Shown piece after piece: positions 55,501 to 58,717 of a DNA stretch of 58,717 bases. Below the pieces are notes generated by a model. It searched no databases and was not told the DNA's origin. It saw nothing but the letters and a program-made list of their open reading frames with translations. The translations under genes were made by a program, and so were the position numbers. The DNA comes from Chitinophagaceae bacterium (GTDB lineage: Bacteria; Bacteroidota; Bacteroidia; Chitinophagales; Chitinophagaceae), in the NCBI GenBank assembly GCA_947450165.1, contig CANFUJ010000002.1, positions 1 through 58,717 on the forward strand. The letters run 5' to 3'. Positions within the stretch are counted from its first letter, which is position 1. Each line of letters starts with the position of its first letter.

Positions 55501-57763
55501 TTGATAAAGTGGTTGTTCCTCCATAACATACTGTTGTGTTAGAGGCAACGGTATTTCCAGGATTAGGAGTTCCTGAACAAGAGTTATCTACATAACAAGA
55601 AATAGTAGCTACCCAACCAGATGAAACTTGAGAGCCATCTGATTTAAATACAAAAGTTAATGATCCATCAGCTGCAGTTGAACTTACTACACCTGGAGAA
55701 GTAGAACCATAATAAGAACCGGCAGGTGCAGTTGTTGCATTTAAGCCAGCTGGTAATCCTGACGAAATTAATGGAGATCCAGTGCTATTCCCATTGTAAA
55801 TCATCAAACCATCATAATTATTTTCAGTACTAAATGATGTAAAAGTTGCACGAACTTTCAAACCAGGTGTGCCAGGTCTAAATGTTACTGTACCATTGGA
55901 ATTGTTTATATAGTCTGCTCTGGTGCCACCTCCATCTGTAAATATTGCAGAACAAGTTGTAGAAGTTAACGTTGTACCATCTGAAGGCATCAAAACCTCA
56001 TCGCAGTTTGAAAATTCTATTTGTATTGATGTACTAAATGCTGGTGTCGCTGATGCTGCTGTACATGTTACTTTACATCTAAAATAAACGTTTGAAGTTG
56101 GTGTTGCTGTGAAAGTTGCAGAAGTAGCTCCAGTTATATCACTCCAAGAACTATTATCTACTGATGATTGCCATTGATACGTAACCCCAGCAATATTGTT
56201 ATTTGCTATTGATAAAGTTGTGGTATATCCATTACATACAAAAGTAGAAGTTGCCAAAGTTGCACCTGGCGTTGGCGTTGCATCACATGGAAGGTTACAT
56301 GAAACTGTTGCAGTCCAACCTGCATTTTGAATAATATTATCCGATCTAAAAACAAAAGTTAATGATCCTGAAGGGTCTGTAGAAGTGATGGTACCAGGCG
56401 AAGTTGTTCCATAAAATGAACCTGCAGGTGCAGTAGTTGCATTGAAACCTGCGGCCAATCCTGAACTAATTAAATTAGCAGGATCAACATTTCTACCATT
56501 ATAAATCATCAACCCATCATAACCATTCTCTGTATTAAAACTATTAAAAACCACTTTTACATTCGCGCCACTAGTTCCAGGATTTATGGTTAATTGCCTT
56601 ACTTCACTTGCTGAATAAGAAGCTGTTGGTCCTCCAGCATCATAGAAAGTTGCCGAACAAGTAGACACCTCTGCGCTAACTGGCATCACTATACATGTGT
56701 TGTCGTAAATAACTGTTGTTGGTGTTGAAAAACCAGAAGCGCCACTTGAAGTACATGTTACCCTACAACGATATTGTGTTGTGGTTGTTGGTGTTGCAAC
56801 ATATGTAGCATTAGTACCTAATCCTGTTACAGATTGCCATGTAGCCCCAGCATCAATTGATTGTTGCCATTGGAAAGTTGTTGCAAGCGCAAATGTTTCA
56901 AATGATAAATTCACCGTAGCGCCAGATGAAGCACAAACAGAGTTCAAAGACGCAAAAGTTCTTCCAGGAGTTGGAGTGCCTGAACAAGGAGGAGGTGGAT
57001 TAAAAGTATATGTTTGTCCTCTTGCAGGTAATGTTGCTAGATTATTGGTGCTTGTTGTAGAACTGGCATTTGGTGTTGCTCCTGTTCCATCTAATGATAA
57101 AAATACACCACTTGCAGTTGCAATACCAATTGATGCTGATGGTGTATTCAATACACCACCTGGTATTTGATCATAAACAAACTCAACAGCTCCAGTTGTT
57201 TGATATAATTTAATTTGAAAATTTATTGCTGCTTCAGGAACAGTTGCAAGATATCTCCATTGAACATTGGTGAATTGAATGGTTAAAATTCCACCAGCTG
57301 ATTTGTAAGTAATGTCTCTTCCAATGTCTGAAATTTCATTATCATCCCACAATGCTGCAATAAGTGGCGATTTTGGAATAGCGGCAAAATTATTGGTTAG
57401 ACCTGAATTTGTAATATTGTTATCGCCATTGTTACCAAGCGTAATCCATCCATTGGTGCTCACGTTAAATTCATTGTAAGTCACCCCTCCAAATGTAAAA
57501 TCAAATCCTATTGGAAATCCATTGGCAAATCCATCATCACTATTTCCATTGTCTATCAAAATCGGGTCGCCACTTATATCAGAGTACCCTGCATTAGAAG
57601 CAGTGAAACTATATTGACTTGCAGTTTGTGCAGATAATTTTGTAGTAGTTGAAATAGCAACAAAAAAGAACAGTGGCATCAATAAAAAATAAAGACGCTT
57701 TGATGCTGTTTTTTTGTTATTCACATTCATTTGCCTTGCATTTGTAAGGTAGAATTTACGCAT
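43550..57763 (-). CDS. Giant T9SS-exported multidomain adhesin-like protein (4,737 aa)
   Basis: This is a secreted surface protein. A signal peptide (...LFFFVAISTTTKLSAQ) is followed by an N-terminal beta domain (about 50-255) and alternating Ig-like (YQWQSS type) and CUB-like domains (about 260-960). Then come many Ig/PKD-like repeats to about 1780 and a right-handed beta-helix module (about 1782-2715). More Ig-like repeats precede a second copy of that module (about 3111-3978), then a region starting NWNDGINWCGSVPN, an FnIII-like domain (PLPVTFVDVKATK) and a T9SS type-A sorting tail (ISIYPNPI...TISFKN, last 85 residues). It is rich in Thr, Asn and Ser. Binding, adhesion or matrix scaffolding is likely; no enzyme site is recognised. 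The start is Met1 or Met12 (57730); the latter gives a more usual signal peptide. Confidence 0.9.
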   Translation of the reverse strand: MRKFYLTNARQMNVNNKKTASKRLYFLLMPLFFFVAISTTTKLSAQTASQYSFTASNAGYSDISGDPILIDNGNSDDGFANGFPIGFDFTFGGVTYNEFNVSTNGWITLGNNGDNNITNSGLTNNFAAIPKSPLIAALWDDNEISDIGRDITYKSAGGILTIQFTNVQWRYLATVPEAAINFQIKLYQTTGAVEFVYDQIPGGVLNTPSASIGIATASGVFLSLDGTGATPNASSTTSTNNLATLPARGQTYTFNPPPPCSGTPTPGRTFASLNSVCASSGATVNLSFETFALATTFQWQQSIDAGATWQSVTGLGTNATYVATPTTTTQYRCRVTCTSSGASGFSTPTTVIYDNTCIVMPVSAEVSTCSATFYDAGGPTASYSASEVRQLTINPGTSGANVKVVFNSFNTENGYDGLMIYNGRNVDPANLISSGLAAGFNATTAPAGSFYGTTSPGTITSTDPSGSLTFVFRSDNIIQNAGWTATVSCNLPCDATPTPGATLATSTFVCNGYTTTLSIANNNIAGVTYQWQSSVDNSSWSDITGATSATFTATPTSNVYFRCKVTCTAASATPAFSTSIQIEFSNCDEVLMPSDGTTLTSTTCSAIFTDGGGTRADYINNSNGTVTFRPGTPGLKVRATFTSFSTENNYDGLMIYNGNSTGSPLISSGLPAGLNATTAPAGSYYGSTSPGVVSSTAADGSLTFVFKSDGSQVSSGWVATISCYVDNSCSGTPNPGNTVASNTTVCYGGTTTLSTSNTINATNIQYQWQSSPTGASWTDITGATSNTYVVSSLTASTYYRATVRCTSAGGGVTSSTQVQVIVDPTCINMPTSATLATCNASFYDNGGASANYTENQNRTFTITPTSAGSVNGPFSRVVFSSFTLDPSDTLKVYDGNSTAAPLLGAYTTNPGTITSSNTTNGGLTFVFKSNATLNAAGWAGTISCYTPPSCSGAPPLGNVLASIDTVCSGGSTNLSLSNAATLPGGLSYQWKSSSDGITYNNIAGASSLPTYSPTNITTTTWYQCLVTCSGNTTTFTAVKVLVTPTPVLTVSSATNVCGSGAVLLTASSSVAGVTIRWFSNAAGTTLVGTGSTYTTPVISTNTTYYVKANYGDCESNLIPIVAIINPFPSNVVINPQADTICVSPNTDSLRTTGGLFANGSQAQITWSPATYLYRDAAATIPYTLGTNAPTVYIKSTAPNGTIIDYIATAGTTCTKLDTTRITYRDVTPSVTIALTRPAGAICPSDTITFKATAVNGGNATYPAGFKFFVNDVAVTTLYNTSDSIRFPGSLTNIRLSDADVVQCVMLVNPLTINCASSNQFVSNSVEVLVNTVNRDSVLLNASATSICAGTSVTFTALPQAFPGDTPEYEFLINGTIVRSRSTVATYTTNSLTNGQVVTVKMYSNEPCVIPVPAVSLPKTITVTNYTPISVTLSSSVGSTSCTGINVVYSAVPSNRTATSTYQFFKNNISVQGPSTDSTYDYIPANGDQIKVVFVSNFSACTTNDPATSNTITMTVSSSTVASVTLTPSTAICSGVSKTFTANPTGGGTAPLYQFFVDGVSQGSPSTTATFSRSATANYNIEVRMTPDGCGLPNPATATLTQVVNPTPQGSLSANTICTGGTGQLTFTATSGSGPYTLIVNGVTYNSISSGTPFNASVNPTTTTNYTLTSVTDVNGCNRTTGFTNAAATITVNTPPVVTITNNSSGATILTCLQQTISLSASPSGAGYSVLWSNGSTNASQLITTPATYSVTVTQTSTSCSATSANVVITQNANEPTGSGLLGTYYIPNGGASCRNFASIRNAVDTLNKWGVSGNVIINVAADYTETSTRRLDLGSVLLNANTALGRTITFKKNGVGANPIITTGASSYVGTKLPTDQTPDGMWSLSGVDYVTIDGIDLVDANTTTTAAALMEYGYGLFKGYDTTGVTTSAVTTTTINVRNTSRITVGATVSVISGTGAYAAGVTVASVINATSFTTSTTPSITIQPGAVIAFSTANDGAQNNTIKNCVITLNKANNTTGTIPVLTGSVGIASYNSIVNVATTALTPSTIDGGNSRNKFYSNTISNCSIGIGLSGYTGTNAGRDTLNDVGGSSLSTGNTITNFGGTGLVNEVNGIRLRGQFDVNASYNTINNNNGATANPSGAIVRGIYGESGVSADTTNITYNNITINNGSTQSAYGIDNLIGNIILNGNGVNISNNIITGTNGSQTAGNFYAINSTAAVANLNMSNNTVQDMTMSGSGEWRGVYNGGGCTIVNMSGNIIQNNTLNNSGTAITTYGIYSAITALVSLSATINSNEIKNNSFLRTPTAGSLIYMIGFAGTTNCAVNMNNNNITNNAVNNTGTTAATLEIAGFNLGGTSTYSLDNNTISNLGINVNAASTSIMTISGIRALTAIPSETYTNNSINQIYLKGSSTSTAVNVINGIYTNTTSGTKTITNNNINTLYANAGYTASITAIRNNTGLTVNIIKNKIYGLYPGQSATPGSIAKGIAVASLSTNGVANVYNNFISIDLTTGVPSVASGTAINTGAVNTDGIRGIDLTSIVALACSLNIYNNNIRLAGTGTSFFASSGIFQSNLSNATYMNLTLKGNIISNQCTTVGGGLIVAFKRNAAALTNYSTSSNYNSFFAGTPSTTNLLYFDGTNSEQTIAGMRTRLGAESGSISAQPTFVAPATGDLHITACVLSNSSFENVVVGTPLFATDYDGDTRLDPSDIGADEISSGAGKVNRDSSVCSGSNGATLTLTGSVGVTSITRWEQSTDGGTSWTTIANTTTSYAYLNLTQSTLFRAIVNTASCTNVSSGAATITVNSAPSITVQPSTLAQSTCLNTAFAPSTVSVTTSASSPTYQWFSNSTNSNAGGTSIPTATAASYTLPNNLAGTTYYYCTVTSGVCPTTSDVSAAMTVNTLPTITLTDNLADSVCFSTSAQNSVLEFTGTTNGANQYSITWVATPSNSFAAVSNATLPTSPITIVVPASTTASSTYTGNISVRNSTTGCSSAASTSFTIKVKSLVAVGNPPNTSYTTCLNSAFTTTTVSVSSTSPSPTYQWFSNTSNSNVGGTSLGSANGAQTNTYSPLSNVVSSLYYYAVITSNGCSATTNPSGLWSVTTGPTSGALSGTYYIPTTSLNDCKVFSTIAAAVTYLNANGVSASVVFKVAPGYTETLTSSLALGSATLNNTTSTKTIRFEKNGAGTNPLITAYTGGTATSTSTTPDGIWSLRGVDYVTIDGIDIRENASNTTAASQMEYGYGLFKLGVADGAQNDTIKNCTITLNKNNTTLSTNFFNGATGIALTNATAIDANTLLTPTNVTGANSNNTFISNTISNVNVGIGLIGFAANDQASFADVNNLVGDTITSSKGNSITNLGGGTTSNNTEVSVGVLLKNQLNALIGYNTITGAGHAEDQYGVKSDNTVGTASIVIKQNNISITGAADKKYAGIENNTGGGTSSIINITNNTLNVKIPNGVTTTVAASVTGIKNGSTLTPGTINISNNSFTNSTMAGAGKWIGIYNTTNGNSVPLGVITMNNNTISGNTILATGTFIGLQSDANVYGTQTINTNIISNNSKTISGVTELSWISQKPSSVTNCGNLNIQYNNIENNDVLVASGNASSVNVYGVFSGGSKAGATFSFSANTIRKISLKDINSTNVGKLWGLNTNSTLGTATTETIADNKISNLFLTAAAGSSATHTIVGVQLGGLTTSTSTARNVFLNRIDSIYVRNNNDATAYNSTVTGIYIPVGTGVTSMYTNRVAHLVPFGSAGIARGFWLGTSPSSGTPVSIYNNMIEMDMTQAFDGASSSSLNNGDAVRGIDITGGVGGTPYNISFNTIRIGGTGGASFGTSVVDMNINNPIYTFRNNVFVNKATPGASGNVAILRASANQLTANTKYSTSSSNNAYYAGAVASSNYLYYDGSNNFQTLSSLQSSSRELNSVELLDPLFARSSDNQDSLHMNGNLNCAFNGTGIDIAGISTDIDGTTRLSPPDMGADEFNTTGGIGQWAGVNTNWNDGINWCGSVPNSNTNVTIANGKPNYPIIDNTTTPVAYAKDLTIGSAATIKILSGGKLNIYGNITNAGSGNVDAKLGTIEMAGASAQTIPANLFGNNNLRNLVINNSTITLAGQLNLLNKLSFTGSNRTFATGSFLTLKSNDTLTASVADITNAGNSTGNTITGNVSVERFISNLKNGTRTLKAWRLLSMPTTHNLQTIKQAWQENGDSTTIFNPNPGFGAQIITRFGGTNAAARALGFDSYNANGGSLKTFNINTQAWEEVATTNVAFDAQKPYVLFVRGSRAKTLFTDTPDTTVLRERGALNLGDFTISNLPTSANKFASIVNPYASAIRLPATRSGFKPFYYLYDPRIGVNGGWITVAQDGTSAYNGGSYTNGNFNIQSAQGFIIETNSGNPSMTIKETDKIDGSASVQRENRNQQKFYTRLYKVQNGTADLYDGVLNRFDEGYSNEVDDEDGTKFTNTTENFAIVKNDKLISIESRKALTENDTIFYKMNQMRVANYRFEFIPENIESFNVQPYLEDKYTNTLTPISLSERSTFDFAVNTNVGAYASDRFRIIFKQLRPLPVTFVDVKATKQKDHINVNWKVENEINIREYAVEKSANGVNFVKVGTVSASGITEYAHVDESPFAGINFYRIRSMGVAGEVAYSKIVKVSYEAEPMISIYPNPIKSDRKATISFKNVIAGRYTLKLTNNLGQVFMRKVIQHDGVTTQYDFTLSKSVINGNYTLEIIGQDNKKTSLKILF
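45833..48433 (-). repeat. Giant protein: beta-helix module, copy 2
   Basis: This module begins GTYYIPTTSLNDCKVFSTI and ends with RLSPPDMGADE. It matches copy 1 in order: YTETLTSSLALGSATLNN, TPDGIWSLRGVDYVTIDGID, QMEYGYGLFK, DGAQNDTIKNCTITLNKNN, NNTFISNTISNVNVGIGLIG. About 867 residues. The repeated N-T-I-x-N pattern is typical of right-handed parallel beta-helices. Confidence 0.85.
49622..52420 (-). repeat. Giant protein: beta-helix module, copy 1
   Basis: This module begins GTYYIPNGGASCRNFASI and ends RLDPSDIGADE, about 933 residues. It has the same landmarks as copy 2, whose start lies 3,987 nt (1,329 codons) away. It carries one extra segment of about 72 residues (51779-52006) absent from copy 2. 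Confidence 0.85.
54925..56700 (-). repeat. Giant protein: three CUB-like plus Ig-like tandem units
   Basis: Three CUB-like domains lie at about 56290-56700, 55585-56005 and 54925-55293. They share CSATFYD/CNASFYD openings, the STENxYDGLMIYNG core (third: PSDTLKVYDGN), TSPGxxSSTxxxGSLTFVFKSD and a closing WxAT(V/I)SC. Each is followed by an Ig-like unit starting with a CxGTPxPG-type segment. The first two are the most alike. Confidence 0.8.
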
Positions 57764-58152
57764 AAATCAAACTTTAAGTTTATAAATTTCATTATAAAAA
57801 ATCTGAAGCAAATGCACGATTTATTGTTACGGATTATCAACAATTTTGCAATACGTAGATATAATTCAGCAGCGTTTCAGAACGTTTTAAAGGGTTTGGC
57901 TTTGTTTTTATTTTTACAGGGTTTCGGAAAATCTAGATAAAAAACAATTTACAGCGTTAAAATTACTATTAATTCACTGAATTATAATAACTATTTTATA
58001 ACAATTTTCTATAAATGTGGACATTATTTCAATCTGTTTTTCTTGAAAAATTGAAACATATTATATTTTTTGGACAATCAATTGGATAAATATAAAGTTT
58101 GCAGTTTGATTTTGTGTTGTTTACTGTTTGCTCTTTGGCAAATTTGGGATTT
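57764..58152. other. AT-rich spacer upstream of the giant gene
   Basis: I find no gene in these 389 nt. The minus strand has TAAAGTTTG (57776-57768), a -7-like box with one extra spacer base; it would suit a start at Met12 of the giant protein, but no -33 box is clear. A short inverted repeat TTTGC...GCAAA (58127-58142) lies after the kinase stop without a T-tract, so it is at best a weak terminator. Confidence 0.4.
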
Positions 58153-58717
58153 TTATTTTTCAATCGATACAATTGGCAGTTGAACAAAAAAAGTAGTTCC
58201 TACACCTAATTCTGTTTCAAACCAAATCTCGCCATCAGATTGCTCTACTATTCTTTTACACATAGCTAAACCTAGGCCTGTTCCAGATGTTTTTGTAGTA
58301 AAATTGGGTGCGAAAATATTATACTTTACCTCTTCAGAAATCCCTAAACCATTATCCCCCACAGAGATTATTATTTTTTCTGATTGTATTTTCTGTTTGA
58401 TTTTAATTTCTGCTACCCTATCTTCAGGTATGGATTGTATTGCATTTAAAATCAAATTGGTAAACAAACGATTGATCTGTGTTTTATCTGCTTTGACCAT
58501 GATTGGAGTTTCAATGAGCTGATTTTTAATTTCAAGCGATTCGTTTAATGCATGCAGCATCGATATGCTTTTAATCAGTTCATTGATTTCAAATATTTCT
58601 TTTTTTGCTTCACCTATATTGGCAAACTGACTAAACGCGTTAGCGATATTGCTTAGGTGATCAATTTGTTGAATCAACGTTTCGGATACATTCTTTGCCA
58701 ATGAAACAATATTTGGA
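58153..58717 (-). CDS. Sensor histidine kinase, C-terminal part (partial, open at right edge)
   Basis: The frame stays open to the window edge (PNIVSLAKNVSET...), so the ORF-track TTG start is artificial. About 188 residues are visible: the second helix of the dimerisation domain (TLIQQIDHLSNIANAFSQFA), then HATPase_c with the N box (RLFTNLILNAIQSIPED), G1 (DNGLGISEE), F box (IFAPNFTTK) and G2 (SGTGLGLAMCKRIVEQ). The wording resembles NtrY-type nitrogen or envelope-stress kinases. The phospho-accepting His and sensor domain lie outside the window. Signal and partner regulator are unknown. Confidence 0.92.
   Translation of the reverse strand, partial: PNIVSLAKNVSETLIQQIDHLSNIANAFSQFANIGEAKKEIFEINELIKSISMLHALNESLEIKNQLIETPIMVKADKTQINRLFTNLILNAIQSIPEDRVAEIKIKQKIQSEKIIISVGDNGLGISEEVKYNIFAPNFTTKTSGTGLGLAMCKRIVEQSDGEIWFETELGVGTTFFVQLPIVSIEK

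Noticed and set aside
44007-57170. Many plus-strand ORFs of 60-129 codons inside the giant gene (for example 46113-46454 and 56781-57170).
   Set aside because: They are antisense shadows of a Thr/Asn/Ser/Val-rich coding sequence with few antisense stops; none has a recognisable domain or credible start, and the minus-strand protein is continuous with clear domains.
58127-58142. TTTGC...GCAAA inverted repeat as terminator of the histidine kinase gene.
   Set aside because: The stem is 5 bp with no T-tract after it, too weak to call as a terminator.

Overview
The window is AT-rich DNA from a member of the Bacteroidota, most likely a Chitinophagales/Chitinophagaceae-type organism (inference). 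The grounds are a SusC-like TonB-dependent receptor with an N-terminal carboxypeptidase-regulatory-like domain, a giant secreted protein with a type IX secretion (T9SS) C-terminal sorting domain, TAnnTTTG-type promoter boxes, and an exosortase paired with a PEP-CTERM-like ('PID'-type) sorting tail. No rRNA, tRNA, CRISPR array, transposase or integrase was found.

Layout. (1) 1-3282, minus strand: a TonB-dependent receptor followed 32 nt later by a fasciclin-domain lipoprotein that runs off the left edge and is absent from the ORF track. (2) 3420-5880, plus strand: purC and ychF, separated by a 439-nt spacer full of degenerate repeats. (3) 5913-43025, minus strand: 34 tightly packed, often overlapping genes forming one surface-polysaccharide locus. 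It is read from a Wza-like lipoprotein, a Wzc-like tyrosine kinase and a NusG-like antiterminator, through GDP-fucose synthase, Wzm/Wzt ABC exporter genes, about ten glycosyltransferases, nucleotide-sugar genes, acyltransferases, two class-II amidotransferases and a Wzy-like protein, to an exosortase, a carbamoyltransferase and a CpsB-type tyrosine phosphatase. (4) 43301-43510: a 69-residue secreted protein with an exosortase-type tail, with its own promoter and a very clear terminator. (5) 43550-57763: one 14.2-kb gene for a 4,737-residue T9SS-exported, adhesin-like multidomain protein with large internal duplications. (6) 58153 to the right edge: the C-terminal part of a sensor histidine kinase.

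How the genes work together (inference from family knowledge). The locus should build a heavily decorated acidic glycan. A WlbA/WbpB-type dehydrogenase, a WbpE-type aminotransferase and a WbpD-type acetyltransferase give a 2,3-diacetamido uronic acid. A WbpG-like enzyme with HisH/HisF paralogues converts one acetamido group to acetamidino. L-fucose and a VioA-type 4-amino sugar are also likely. Carbamoyl, O-acetyl (MBOAT plus SGNH-like partner) and amide groups would be added. Polymerisation and export involve a Wzy-like protein, Wzm/Wzt, Wzc and Wza, with Wzc phosphorylation reversed by the phosphatase at the operon end.

The most interesting system is the combination of exosortase, polysaccharide assembly and a tiny sorted protein. 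The exosortase (candidate Cys/Arg/His triad visible) lies next to the Wzy-like gene. Its most obvious substrate, upstream of wza, would leave only about 16 residues between signal peptidase and exosortase sites. That suggests a peptide anchor or carrier for the glycan rather than an enzyme. The locus is also notable for repeated TTG start codons, a NusG-like factor ahead of about 34 kb of biosynthesis genes, and a GY tandem repeat in the kinase tail.
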